Of a stretch of 64,000 bases of DNA, positions 50,361 through 58,794 are shown in pieces. Made by a program: the position numbers and the translations under genes. The notes beneath the pieces are model-generated. The model worked only from the letters and a program-made list of their open reading frames with translations. It was not told the DNA's origin and made no database searches. The DNA is taken from assembly GCF_003934285.1 (NCBI RefSeq), contig NZ_RQWJ01000006.1, positions 62,001 to 126,000 of the forward strand, written 5' to 3'. Position 1 is the stretch's first letter. Each line of letters opens with the position of its first letter. The stretch comes from Brevundimonas fluminis. GTDB taxonomy: Bacteria > Pseudomonadota > Alphaproteobacteria > Caulobacterales > Caulobacteraceae.

Positions 50361-51062
50361 ATGCGGGTTTCGAGACGGGGGATGATTCTGGGCGGGTCCG
50401 CGCTGCTGGCCGGGTGCTCGTCGGCGGCGCAGACCGTGCGTCCGGCGGCGATGCCGCTGGCGGCCGTCGTGGAGGCGCCGGTCGTGGCCGCTCCGGCGAT
50501 CGAGGTCGTCTCGACGGAGCCCTTCGTCTCTCCCCCGCTGGATCCCCGCGGCGTGGTCCGCAAGGAGCTGATGGAGCGCGCCATGGCGGCGCTGGACATC
50601 CACCACGCCCGCATCCCGAACCGCGACCGCATGTACCTGGTCGACTTCAAGCGCCACTCGGGAGAGGAGCGGCTGTACGAGGTCGACCTGCACGCCGGCA
50701 CGGTGAAGACGCTCCGCACGAGCCACGGCCGCGGCTCGGATCCGTCGCACACCGGCTTTGCCCAGAGCTTCTCCAACGTGCCGGAGAGCTACTGCTCGTC
50801 GGTCGGCTCCTATGTGACCGCAGGTCCGTCGTGGGGCCCCGCGCAGGGGCCGAACGTGCTGCTGGACGGGCTGGAGTACTCCAACGACAAGGCCCGCGAC
50901 CGCGCCATCATCGTGCACGGCGCGGACTATGCCGACCCGGACTTCCTGGCCCGCGAGGGCAAGCTGGGCCGCAGCTACGGCTGCTTCTCGGTGGCCCACG
51001 CCGACCTGCCGGCCCTGCGCGAGCGCATGGGCGAGGGCCGGCTTCTGTTCGCCTTCGCCTGA
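50361..51062 (+). CDS. YkuD_2-type L,D-transpeptidase-like lipoprotein
   Basis: A 233-residue protein. The start MRVSRRGMILGGSALLAGC has an RR pair (Tat-like) and a lipobox LAGC (Cys about 19). The catalytic-type segment is IIVHG followed by GRSYGCFSV, the His-x-G and Ser-x-GC motifs of YkuD_2 (DUF4850-related) proteins. It probably cross-links or trims peptidoglycan, although the family is less studied than classical L,D-transpeptidases. A 127-bp region separates it from the divergent amidohydrolase. Confidence 0.82.
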   Translation: MRVSRRGMILGGSALLAGCSSAAQTVRPAAMPLAAVVEAPVVAAPAIEVVSTEPFVSPPLDPRGVVRKELMERAMAALDIHHARIPNRDRMYLVDFKRHSGEERLYEVDLHAGTVKTLRTSHGRGSDPSHTGFAQSFSNVPESYCSSVGSYVTAGPSWGPAQGPNVLLDGLEYSNDKARDRAIIVHGADYADPDFLAREGKLGRSYGCFSVAHADLPALRERMGEGRLLFAFA

Positions 51063-51064
51063 GG

Positions 51065-51274
51065 TCACTCGTGGCCGTGCGCGGCCTCGTTGATGACCTG
51101 ACTGGGCATGGACGAGAAGTCTACGCTGACGGGCTGGGCCGCCTTGGCCCGGAAGGTCTTCAACACGTGTTCCAGCCGGCGGCGCACCTCGCGTTCGGCC
51201 TCGGTGCCGTCCTGAAGGGCGAGCGGCGCCAGGCAGAAGTCGATGATGGCGGCGGGGTTGCTGAGCGGTTCCAT
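51065..51274 (-). CDS. 69-residue protein downstream of isocitrate lyase, unknown
   Basis: A short, soluble, mixed-charge protein. Helical centre ([20 protein letters not shown]) between a hydrophobic N-terminal part ([13 protein letters not shown]) and a polar tail ending HGHE. GGAG lies eight bases before the ATG, and it follows aceA by 17 nt, so it is very likely on the same transcript. No family recognised. It might be a small partner or regulator of the glyoxylate shunt; that is only context. Confidence 0.65.
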   Translation of the reverse strand: MEPLSNPAAIIDFCLAPLALQDGTEAEREVRRRLEHVLKTFRAKAAQPVSVDFSSMPSQVINEAAHGHE

Positions 51275-51291
51275 GGGTCCATCTCCGGGGG

Positions 51292-52578
51292 TCAGTGGGC
51301 GGCCGCGAACTGGGCGGCCTCGGTGGAGTCCTTGAGCGCGGTCGTGGAAGACCGGCCCTGCGAGATGACGGTGGCGACGGCGTCGAAGTAGCCGGTGCCG
51401 ACCTCGCGCTGGTGGCGGGTGGCGGTGTAGCCGGCGGCCTCGTTGGCGAACTCGCGCTGCTGCAGCTCGGAGTAGGCGGCCATGCCGCGGTCGCGGTAGC
51501 CCCTGGCGAGCTCGAACATGCCGTTGTTCAGGCTGTGGAAGCCGGCGAGGGTCACGAACTGGAACTTGTAGCCCATGGCGCCCAGCTCGCGCTGGAAGCG
51601 GGCGATGGTGTCCTTGTCCAGTTTGGCTTCCCAGTTGAAGGAGGGTGAGCAGTTGTAGGCCATCAGCTTGCCGGGGTGTTCCTTCTGGATGGCCTCGGCG
51701 AAGCGGCGGGCGTCGTCCAGATCGGGGTGGCTGGTCTCCCACCACAGGACGTCGGCGACCCTGGCGTAGGCGAGGCCGCGGGCGATGCAGTGGTCGAGGC
51801 CCGTCCCGGGCTTGAGCCGGTAGAAGCCCTCCACGGTGCGGTCGTCTCGGTCGATGAAGGGATGATCGCGCTCGTCGACGTCGGAAGTGATCAACTGGGC
51901 CGACTCGGCGTCGGTGCGGGCCACCGTCAGCGTGGCCGTGCCCATGACGTCGGCGGCCAGACGCGCGGCGATCAGGTTGCGCTCGTGCTGGGCGGTGGGG
52001 ATCAGCACCTTACCGCCCAGGTGGCCGCACTTCTTCTCGGAGGCCAGCTGGTCCTCGAAGTGCACGCCGGCGGCGCCCGCCTCGATGAAGGCCTTCATGA
52101 TCTCGAAGCTGTTCAGGGGGCCGCCGAAGCCGGCCTCGGCGTCGGCGACGATCGGGACGAACCAGTCGCGCTTCGCCCCGCCCTCGGCGTGCTCGATCTG
52201 GTCGGCGCGCTGAAGGGTGCGGTTGATGCGGCGGCACAGCTCGGGCGCGGCGTTGGCCGGATACAGCGACTGGTCCGGATACATGGCGCCGGCGGTGTTG
52301 GCGTCGGCGGCGACCTGCCAGCCCGACAGGTAGATGGCCTTCAGGCCCGCACGGACCATCTGCATGGCCTGGTTGCCGGTGACGGCGCCGAGGGCGTTCA
52401 CGTAGTCCTCGGAGTGCAGCAGCTCCCACAGGCGGGCGGCGCCGCGCTGGGCCAGCGTCTGGGCGATGGGGACGGAGCCCCGCAGGCGCAGGACGTCGTC
52501 GGGCGTGTAGGGGCGCTCGATGCCGTCGAAGCGGCCCGGAGGGGCGGGGACGAGGTCGGCGAAGTCGGTCATGGTCAT
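51292..52578 (-). CDS. aceA: Isocitrate lyase
   Basis: A 428-residue enzyme. The catalytic KKCGH loop is present in [15 protein letters not shown], with [16 protein letters not shown] (metal site) and [13 protein letters not shown] (near the C-terminus) also conserved. It splits isocitrate to succinate and glyoxylate for growth on acetate and fatty acids. No malate synthase is in the window. ATG at 52578 or 52572 (ATGACCATG) are both possible. It is divergent from an ScfR-type regulator across a palindrome. Confidence 0.96.
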   Translation of the reverse strand: MTMTDFADLVPAPPGRFDGIERPYTPDDVLRLRGSVPIAQTLAQRGAARLWELLHSEDYVNALGAVTGNQAMQMVRAGLKAIYLSGWQVAADANTAGAMYPDQSLYPANAAPELCRRINRTLQRADQIEHAEGGAKRDWFVPIVADAEAGFGGPLNSFEIMKAFIEAGAAGVHFEDQLASEKKCGHLGGKVLIPTAQHERNLIAARLAADVMGTATLTVARTDAESAQLITSDVDERDHPFIDRDDRTVEGFYRLKPGTGLDHCIARGLAYARVADVLWWETSHPDLDDARRFAEAIQKEHPGKLMAYNCSPSFNWEAKLDKDTIARFQRELGAMGYKFQFVTLAGFHSLNNGMFELARGYRDRGMAAYSELQQREFANEAAGYTATRHQREVGTGYFDAVATVISQGRSSTTALKDSTEAAQFAAAH

Positions 52579-52667
52579 CTCGCGGCGCCGCAGGATGCGG
52601 CCTGACGGGAGAGGAACACGGAGCGGTCACGAACGACACAGGTGCCGCTCGACCTTTGCGGTCGTTT

Positions 52668-52682
52668 TGTCATGATATGACA
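52668..52682. promoter_or_regulatory. Palindrome between aceA and the ScfR-type regulator
   Basis: TGTCAT-GAT-ATGACA is a perfect inverted repeat with 6-bp arms, 36 bp before the regulator start and 90 bp before aceA. The surrounding 50 bp are unusually AT-rich. It is the best candidate operator for the adjacent regulator, controlling aceA and itself. Confidence 0.6.
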
Positions 52683-52717
52683 TATCTTGTTAAGTCGTAT
52701 TGTGACACGTTCGACTG

Positions 52718-54127
52718 ATGGACGCGGCCGAGAAGAAGCTGTTCCTGGGCGGCCGGCTGAAGCGGCTGCGGCGGGATCTGGGGCTGACCCAGACGGCGAT
52801 GGCCGTCGATCTGGGCGTGTCGCCCAGCTATCTGAACCACGTCGAGCGCAACCAGCGGGCCGTGTCGGCGCAGCTCCTGCTGCGGCTGGCCGAGACCTAC
52901 GACGTCGACCTGAGGGCGCTGGGGCGCGACGGGGCCGCGGACGAGGCGCAGATCCGGGAGGCGCTGGCCGATCCTGTGCTGGCCGGGCTGGACGTTCCGC
53001 GCCACGAGATCGTGCAGCTGATCGACGACCAGCCGGCGCTGGCCGAGGCGCTTCTGCGGCTGTTCCGGGCCCACGACGCGCGGCGCACGGCGCAGGCGAC
53101 GCTGGGACAGGACGCCGTCGAAGGCCCCGCCGACTGGGTGCGCGAGCACGTGCAGGGGCGGCGCAATCATTTCCCCGAACTGGACGCGCTGGGCGAGACG
53201 CTGGCGGCGGACCTGGAGGCCGAGGCGCCCGGCGAGCCGTTCGAGTCGCGGGCCCGGGCGCGGTTGAAGGGGCGGCACGACCTGACCGTCCGCACCGTGC
53301 CGGCCGAGGTGATGGTGGAGTGGACGCGCCGGTTCGACCCCCACCGAAAGCGCCTGCTGCTGACCGAGACGCTGGGGCCGTCGTCCCGGGCGTTCGCGGT
53401 GGCCTATCAGCTGGCGCTGACCGAACACGGCCCCGAGCTGGAAGCCATGGTCGCCGCGGCCGCCCCGCCGGACGAAGGCGCCGGGCGACTGCTGAAGACG
53501 GCGCTGACCAACGCCCTGGCCGCGGCCATGCTGATGCCCTACGGGGCTTTCCACGCGCTGGCGGAGGCCACGGGATACGACCTCGGACGGCTGCAGGCGC
53601 GGTTCGGCGTCAGCTATGAGCAGGCCGCGCATCGGCTGACCACGCTGTCGCGGCCCGGCGCGCGGGGCGTGCCCTTCTTCCTGATGCGGGTGGACCAGGC
53701 GGGGAACGTGTCCAAGCGGTATGCGGCCGACGCCTTTCCGTTCGCCCGGTTCGGCGGGTCGTGCGCGCGCTGGCGGCTGTTCTCGGCCTTCCGCACGCCG
53801 GGACGCGTGGTGACGCAGATCGTCGAGACGCCGGACGGCGGACGCTGGTTCACGATGGCGCGGACGGTGGATCGTCAGGGTCATGACGGCTTCGGCGAGG
53901 GACAGGACCTGGCGATCGGCCTGGGGTGCGAGCTGCGCCACGCGCCCCGGCTGGCTGCCGCGCGCGGACTGGATCTGGCGGCGCCGCAGGTGACGCCGAT
54001 CGGCCCGGCCTGTCGTCTGTGCCCACGCCACCCCTGCGCCGAACGGGCGGCCCCGCCGCTGGACCGCCCGCTGGCGGTCGACGACTGGGCCAAGTCCGTG
54101 AGCCCGTATCCGTTTCGGGGCGGGTGA
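52718..54127 (+). CDS. ScfR/RamB-type XRE regulator of short-chain fatty-acid/glyoxylate metabolism
   Basis: A 469-residue protein. The N-terminal XRE helix-turn-helix is LKRLRRDLGLTQTAMAVDLG and SPSYLNHVERNQR. The middle matches the ScfR region (IxxE/ImmA-like and DUF2083), including FAVAYQLALTE and LMPYGAFHALAEATGYDL. The C-terminus has a cysteine cluster (CRLCPRHPC) that could hold metal. RamB relatives repress aceA and propionate genes. Divergent position next to aceA fits that role well. A hairpin with a T-rich tail follows. Confidence 0.88.
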   Translation: MDAAEKKLFLGGRLKRLRRDLGLTQTAMAVDLGVSPSYLNHVERNQRAVSAQLLLRLAETYDVDLRALGRDGAADEAQIREALADPVLAGLDVPRHEIVQLIDDQPALAEALLRLFRAHDARRTAQATLGQDAVEGPADWVREHVQGRRNHFPELDALGETLAADLEAEAPGEPFESRARARLKGRHDLTVRTVPAEVMVEWTRRFDPHRKRLLLTETLGPSSRAFAVAYQLALTEHGPELEAMVAAAAPPDEGAGRLLKTALTNALAAAMLMPYGAFHALAEATGYDLGRLQARFGVSYEQAAHRLTTLSRPGARGVPFFLMRVDQAGNVSKRYAADAFPFARFGGSCARWRLFSAFRTPGRVVTQIVETPDGGRWFTMARTVDRQGHDGFGEGQDLAIGLGCELRHAPRLAAARGLDLAAPQVTPIGPACRLCPRHPCAERAAPPLDRPLAVDDWAKSVSPYPFRGG

Positions 54128-54136
54128 AAACGGGAG

Positions 54137-54168
54137 TGGGAGTCCACAAAAAAAGACTCCCATTTCTT
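54137..54168 (+). terminator. Rho-independent-type terminator after the ScfR-type gene
   Basis: TGGGAGTC (54137-54144) pairs with GACTCCCA (54155-54162) around a 10-nt A-rich loop, followed by TTTCTT. It starts 9 nt after the stop and serves the plus strand; it also lies just beyond the end of the facing gene. Confidence 0.75.
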
Positions 54169-54172
54169 CCAC

Positions 54173-54640
54173 TCAGTCGTCGGCGAGGTCTTCGAGACGC
54201 TTGACGCCGAGCGCCGCCGCCGCGTGCCGCTCGATCAGCCGGGCGCGATCGGAGAGCTCGTCCATCCGCTCTCTCGTCTGCCTGCGCTGACGGGAGTCCG
54301 CCCGTGCCTCTCCGCCCACCAGTTCGGCGTGCAGGCGACGCCAGCGCATCGCCTCGACGGCGCGGCCCGCTTCCAAGGCCTGCGTCATGCGTCGCCAGGC
54401 GAGGTCGGCCGCGTCCGACGCCTCCTGCACCGGGGCCGCCATGTCCAGGGGTTCGGGGGGCGCGACGCGACGATCGCGCCGCAGCCAGTTCTCCTGCCGG
54501 GCGCGGCGCCAGAAAGTGGTGGGGGCGAGACCGAGATCCTCGCAGATCATCTTTCCTGTGTATCCGGCGTCATAGAGCTGTCGCGCGACGTCCCACAGAT
54601 CGTCGCCGGAGATCGGGCCGTCACAGGTCGCGTCGGTCAT
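54173..54640 (-). CDS. HTH-containing protein, unknown
   Basis: A 155-residue, charged, mostly helical protein. The N-terminal half looks like a helix-turn-helix (DVARQLYDAGYTGKMICEDLGLAPTTFWRRA, in which the turn is around TGKMI). The rest is a basic/acidic helix bundle (RRLHAELVGGEARAD, then RQRRQTRERMDEL). Phage small-terminase proteins begin in a similar way, but no phage gene is near. Probably a DNA-binding protein. Starts 72 nt after the secreted-protein gene. Confidence 0.55.
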   Translation of the reverse strand: MTDATCDGPISGDDLWDVARQLYDAGYTGKMICEDLGLAPTTFWRRARQENWLRRDRRVAPPEPLDMAAPVQEASDAADLAWRRMTQALEAGRAVEAMRWRRLHAELVGGEARADSRQRRQTRERMDELSDRARLIERHAAAALGVKRLEDLADD

Positions 54641-54711
54641 GCGGGAAGCATGCGGCGCCGCTGCGTCAGAAGCGGACGTGAGAGCCCGGCATGAGCGCGC
54701 AGTCCTTCGCC

Positions 54712-55416
54712 TCAGCCTCGCGGTATCAACACGCCGTCCTCCGGCCTCGCGAGCGGCCGGAGGACGGATTCGTAGGGAGAAGGGCCCGAGATCGCGCGCA
54801 CCACGGTCCCGTCGGACCGGCTCGAGAAGGCGAAACAGCTCCAGTCGCTCGAGACGCCGGCGAGGAACGCCTTCACCTCCGGATCGCCTCGACGTGTCTC
54901 CGGAATGGCCGCCGCCATGTCGGCGAAGGCGTCGGCCCACAGCCGGTAGTAGGCTTCGGCGTCGGCCGACGGGATCAGCAGGTCTTCCGGGTCGCGCCAC
55001 GCGCCGGAGCGTGAAAGGCGCATTTCGGGCTTGCCCTCGGTGCTCCACTCGCTGGCGCAAAGGGCGTCGCCTTCCCGTTTGAAGGCGCGGGTCCAGCAGA
55101 ACTTGATCCGGTCGGCGTCCATGCTCCGGGCCTGCGCCTGCAACCGATCCAGCACCGGGAGCACACGCTGGACCGACGGCAGACCGTCGCGACGCCCCCA
55201 GTCGATGGCGGTCTGGATCCACGCGATCTCGGTGCCGCCACAGGTCTCGATCACGCCGCGGCGAAAGTCGTAGCGGTCAATGAAAGCACAGCCGTTCTCC
55301 ACCTCGTCCCAGCTGCACCACCAGCCCTTGCCGAGCACGGCGGGCAGGTCCGCGGCGGAAAGCGGATCAGGACCGACCGAGGCCAGAGCGGCGGAGAGGG
55401 CGAGCGCGACGGACAT
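54712..55416 (-). CDS. Secreted protein of unknown function
   Basis: A 234-residue protein with a signal-like start (MSVALALSAALASVG). The mature part has four cysteines, many aromatic residues (GKGWWCSWDEVENGC) and an acidic helix rich in Ala and Met. No family recognised. The ATG at 55416 is preferred (AGGATCG upstream); another ATG lies five codons before it. Confidence 0.6.
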   Translation of the reverse strand: MSVALALSAALASVGPDPLSAADLPAVLGKGWWCSWDEVENGCAFIDRYDFRRGVIETCGGTEIAWIQTAIDWGRRDGLPSVQRVLPVLDRLQAQARSMDADRIKFCWTRAFKREGDALCASEWSTEGKPEMRLSRSGAWRDPEDLLIPSADAEAYYRLWADAFADMAAAIPETRRGDPEVKAFLAGVSSDWSCFAFSSRSDGTVVRAISGPSPYESVLRPLARPEDGVLIPRG

Positions 55417-55533
55417 GGGGCGATCCTGCACGGGGCCGGGCGGCGATCAAGGCGGGCGTTCGGCCTGTCTCGCCGCGTCGCTCCTGCCCGGCGCCGCGCG
55501 CCACCCTCCCCGCCGGGAGGGAGAGGCGCATGT

Positions 55534-56514
55534 TCAGCCCAGCGCCGCCCGCGCCGCCGCGAGTTCGTCGGCCATGACCTGTTTCAGCCGCTCCGGCGCG
55601 AGGATGGTCACCGAGCCCGACCAGGTGAAGAGGTGCCAGGCGAGCTCGCGCATGCCCGAGGCGGTGAAGCGGACGATCACGCCGCCGTCGGGCTGGTCCT
55701 CCAGCGTCTGGGTGGGGTGCCAGCGCCAGGCGCGGGCTTCCTCGGCCTTCTCGCCGGGGGCCACCCTGAGCACGACGTCCTCGACCGCGTCCTGATAGAT
55801 GCCGAAACTGCGGGCGGCGAAGGCGCCGAGGTCGAAGTCGGCGGGGGGCGGGGCGGTCCCCTCCTCCGCGCGGACGGCGGCCATCCGGTCGAGGCGGAAG
55901 GTCTGGATCTTGCCGGACGTCAGGTCGGCGGCGACCAGATAGTTGGCGCGGCCGAACATCAGGCCGCAGGCCGCGACGGTGCGGCGGCGCGCCTCGGCGC
56001 CCGGGCGGCTGTAGGTGAAGCCCAGCGGGCGCTGGGCCAGCACGGCCTGGCGGATCTCGGCCAGCACGGCCTCGTCCGACGAGGGGCGGGGGCCGGCCTG
56101 GACGGCCAGGGTTTCGGCGCGCATCAGCGCCTCCTGATCCGGGGCGATGCGGGTCAGGACCGAGGCGCGCATGGCGGCCTTGATCTTGCGTTCCAGACTT
56201 TCGAGGGCGGCGGCGCGGGCGGGTTCCCCGGTCGCGCGAAGGCCCTGCGCAGCGCGGGACAGTTCGACCAGCTCGGGCATGGTCGGCGCCTGCTCGAAGC
56301 CGGACAGGCCGCCGCGGATGCGCCAGCGCTTGGTCGGAGGGTCGGAGACTTCCTCGGCCAGCGGATACAGCGCCATGACCGCGTCGCGCATGCGCTCGAC
56401 CGTGCGGCGGCCGACGCCCATTTCCTGAGCCATCTCGTCCAGCGTCAGGCCCTCGGCCGACGCCGCCATGCGCCGCGCCAGTTCAAGGACCAGACCCGCC
56501 TTCTCATGCCGCAT
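55534..56514 (-). CDS. WYL-domain transcriptional regulator
   Basis: A 326-residue protein. N-terminal helix-turn-helix: LTLDEMAQEMGVGRRTVERMRDAV. The WYL domain follows (residues about 130-235), with QRPLGFTYSRPGAEARRRTV and FGRANYLVAADLTSGKIQTFRLDRM, where the usual W-Y-L positions appear as N-Y-L. A WCX-like C-terminus ends it. WYL proteins sense ligands such as nucleotides and often control DNA-repair or defence genes, but no such gene is adjacent here. Confidence 0.85.
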   Translation of the reverse strand: MRHEKAGLVLELARRMAASAEGLTLDEMAQEMGVGRRTVERMRDAVMALYPLAEEVSDPPTKRWRIRGGLSGFEQAPTMPELVELSRAAQGLRATGEPARAAALESLERKIKAAMRASVLTRIAPDQEALMRAETLAVQAGPRPSSDEAVLAEIRQAVLAQRPLGFTYSRPGAEARRRTVAACGLMFGRANYLVAADLTSGKIQTFRLDRMAAVRAEEGTAPPPADFDLGAFAARSFGIYQDAVEDVVLRVAPGEKAEEARAWRWHPTQTLEDQPDGGVIVRFTASGMRELAWHLFTWSGSVTILAPERLKQVMADELAAARAALG

Positions 56515-56605
56515 GGGCGCCTCGGTACACTACGACCGTTTCTGACGCAACGCCGCTTCATAAGGGTCCCATCGACACGTCGCCCCCGAGCCGGAGACCT
56601 CGCCA

Positions 56606-56827
56606 ATGACCGCCTTCCACCCCCAAGCCGCCGTCGCCGAAGCCCGCTACATGGTCGTCCCGTGCGAGGGCCGGTCGAAAGATCTGGCCGTGATCTGGGA
56701 CCGTCTGGAGGAGCAGGTGGTCGACGTCATCGACCGCCGCGCCGTCGCGCGCTGGACCGAGGAGGACGCCCTGTGGGACGAGGGTCGCGCCGCGCTGGAC
56801 TCCGAGCCGATGCGTATGGCGGCGTGA
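56606..56827 (+). CDS. Small acidic protein, unknown
   Basis: A 73-residue soluble protein with a mixed alpha/beta look (ARYMVVPCEGRSKDLAVIWDRLEEQVVDVI). No recognised domain. CGGAG is placed about 10 bases before the ATG, and the gene stands alone between the WYL regulator and the sulfotransferase. Confidence 0.55.
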   Translation: MTAFHPQAAVAEARYMVVPCEGRSKDLAVIWDRLEEQVVDVIDRRAVARWTEEDALWDEGRAALDSEPMRMAA

Positions 56828-56870
56828 TCCGGGCCTTGCCCCCGCGGCGCCCGCCCGGTAGCCGGAGGGC

Positions 56871-58361
56871 ATGACGGACACGATCAAGACCCTGGACGGC
56901 GCGCAGGCCGTGAACGCCGCGGTGGCCGCCTTCAAGGCGCGGGACCGGGACGCTTGCGCGGCCCTGCTGGCGCGGGCGATCCAGGCGGACCCGCCGCTGG
57001 GCGTGAAGTGGATGTCCGTGTCGCGCATGGCGGACTCCATCGGCGAGGTGAGCATCGCCCTGGCGGCCGCGCGCCGCGCCATCGCGGCGGCGCCGACGCC
57101 CGAGCACCGCCAGGCCTATGCCAACATGCTGAGCCAGAACGGACGGCCGGAAGAGGCGATGCGAGAGGCCAGGGCGCTGGTCCGCGAGCGGCCGAACGAC
57201 CCGTCGGCGCTGCATTTCCTCGCCACCATCCACGTGCAGTTCGGCGAGGAGGAGGAGGCGACCGCCCTCCTGCGCCGCATCCTGGACCTGCCGACGGTGG
57301 CCATGGGGGCGGAGAACGCCTGGGCCGTGCTGGCCGGGATCAAGAAGTTCACGCCCGGCGATCCGGACATCCCGGCGATGGAGGCCCTGCTGGCGCGCAT
57401 CGGCACGGCGCCCGAGCGGCGCATGAGCCGGGTCGTGCTGCTGTACGCCCTGGGCAAGGCCTATGACGACACGGACCAGGTCGACCGGGCCTTCGACGCC
57501 TTCGCCGAGGCGGGGCGGCTGCAGATGCCGGACAGCCACTACAATCCGGACGAGGCCGACCGCTTCGTCGACGAGGTGACCGGCGGCTATGACCGCGCCT
57601 TCATCGACGGCCTGCCGAAGAGCGACGAGGCGAGCGACCGCCCGATCCTGGTGCTGGGCCTGCCGCGGTCGGGGACCACCCTGGTCGAGCAGATCCTGGT
57701 CAGCCACTCGGCCGTGCACGACGGCGCCGAGGTGCAGGTGTTCCGCCACGCGGCGATGAACATCCCGGGATACACGCCGTCGACTGTGCGGGAGGTCTTC
57801 TCGCGGCCGGGGGGCGAGACCCTGGCCGGCCGGATCGCGCGGTCGTACCTGCACCTGCTGGACGAGCGGTTCGGCAAGGCGGGGCGCGTCGTCGACAAGA
57901 GCCTGAGCCAGACGCGGTTCCTGGGCCTGATCCACCAGTGCCTGCCGAACGCGAAATTCATCTGGCTGCGGCGCCACCCGGCGGGGATCGCCTGGTCCTG
58001 CTTCCGGACGCGGTTCGTCCGGGGCGCGGACTGGACGCGGTCGCTGGAGCACATCGGCCGGCATTTCCGCGGCGAGGACCGGCTGCACGCGCACTGGACG
58101 AAGGTGCTGCCGCCCGGAACGCTGCTGACCGTGCCCTATGAGGAACTGGTGGCCGACCCGGACAGGTGGATGCGGAAGATCCTCGACCACGTCGGCCTGC
58201 CGTGGGAGGACCAGGTGCGGGACTTCCACAAGACCGACCGGGCCGTGACCACCGCCAGCTTCGCCCAGGTGAGGAAGCCGCTGTACTCGAAGTCGGCGAC
58301 GGCGTGGAAGCGGTACGAGGACCGGCTGAAGCCGTTCTTCGACGCCTATGAGGGGCGCTAG
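56871..58361 (+). CDS. TPR-domain sulfotransferase
   Basis: A 496-residue protein. Residues 1 to about 235 are TPR-like repeats (for example AYANMLSQNGRPEEAMREA). Residues about 245-496 are a PAPS-dependent sulfotransferase: 5'-phosphosulfate loop LVLGLPRSGTTLVEQIL, and 3'-phosphate site FIWLRRHPAGIAWSCFRTRF. VDKSLSQTRFLGLI also fits. It would sulfate an unknown sugar, lipid or protein. No PAPS synthesis genes are nearby. Its stop overlaps the DUF1801 stop on the opposite strand. Confidence 0.88.
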   Translation: MTDTIKTLDGAQAVNAAVAAFKARDRDACAALLARAIQADPPLGVKWMSVSRMADSIGEVSIALAAARRAIAAAPTPEHRQAYANMLSQNGRPEEAMREARALVRERPNDPSALHFLATIHVQFGEEEEATALLRRILDLPTVAMGAENAWAVLAGIKKFTPGDPDIPAMEALLARIGTAPERRMSRVVLLYALGKAYDDTDQVDRAFDAFAEAGRLQMPDSHYNPDEADRFVDEVTGGYDRAFIDGLPKSDEASDRPILVLGLPRSGTTLVEQILVSHSAVHDGAEVQVFRHAAMNIPGYTPSTVREVFSRPGGETLAGRIARSYLHLLDERFGKAGRVVDKSLSQTRFLGLIHQCLPNAKFIWLRRHPAGIAWSCFRTRFVRGADWTRSLEHIGRHFRGEDRLHAHWTKVLPPGTLLTVPYEELVADPDRWMRKILDHVGLPWEDQVRDFHKTDRAVTTASFAQVRKPLYSKSATAWKRYEDRLKPFFDAYEGR

Positions 58362-58765
58362 GTCGGGTATTTCCGGGCCATGGCGGCCCAGGTGGTGGCG
58401 GCCAGTTCGCGCAGGACGTCGAGGTCCACGTCCGCCAGCTTGTTGACGTACAGGCAGGCGACCGAGGTCTTGTGCTTGCCCAGCTTCGCCAGCAGCGGCG
58501 CGACGTCGGGCGAGCCGGACAGGACGTAGAGCGACAGGTTGGCCTTGCGCGGCGAAAAGCCGATGCGCGGCCAGTCGCCGGTGGGGGAGCGGTAGCTGCC
58601 GAAGCCGACGATGGCGTCGCCCCACATGACCGGCGGCTGACCCGAGACCTCCTGCAGCATGCGGCACACCACCTCGGCGTCGGCGCGGCGCGTCGGATGC
58701 TCGATCGAGGCGATGAAGTCGGCGACCGGGACGTCGGTGGGGCGGGTCTTGGGTTCGGCGGCCAT
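58358..58765 (-). CDS. DUF1801 protein
   Basis: A 135-residue protein with the SCP-like/YdhG fold blocks of DUF1801: SQIEHP-like start (IASIEHPTRRADAEVVCRML), PPVMWGDAIVGFGSYRS, GDWPRIGFSPRKANLSLYV, and LGKHKTSVACLYVNKLADVD. No catalytic function is established for the family. It stands alone and is transcribed towards the sulfotransferase end. Confidence 0.85.
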   Translation of the reverse strand: MAAEPKTRPTDVPVADFIASIEHPTRRADAEVVCRMLQEVSGQPPVMWGDAIVGFGSYRSPTGDWPRIGFSPRKANLSLYVLSGSPDVAPLLAKLGKHKTSVACLYVNKLADVDLDVLRELAATTWAAMARKYPT

Positions 58766-58794
58766 GGGTCAGGTCTCCGCGGGGACGCCCGATC

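Noticed and set aside
54173-54640. Small-terminase-like beginning, hinting at a prophage remnant
   Set aside because: No other phage gene, integrase, attachment site or tRNA junction is nearby; an ordinary HTH protein explains it.
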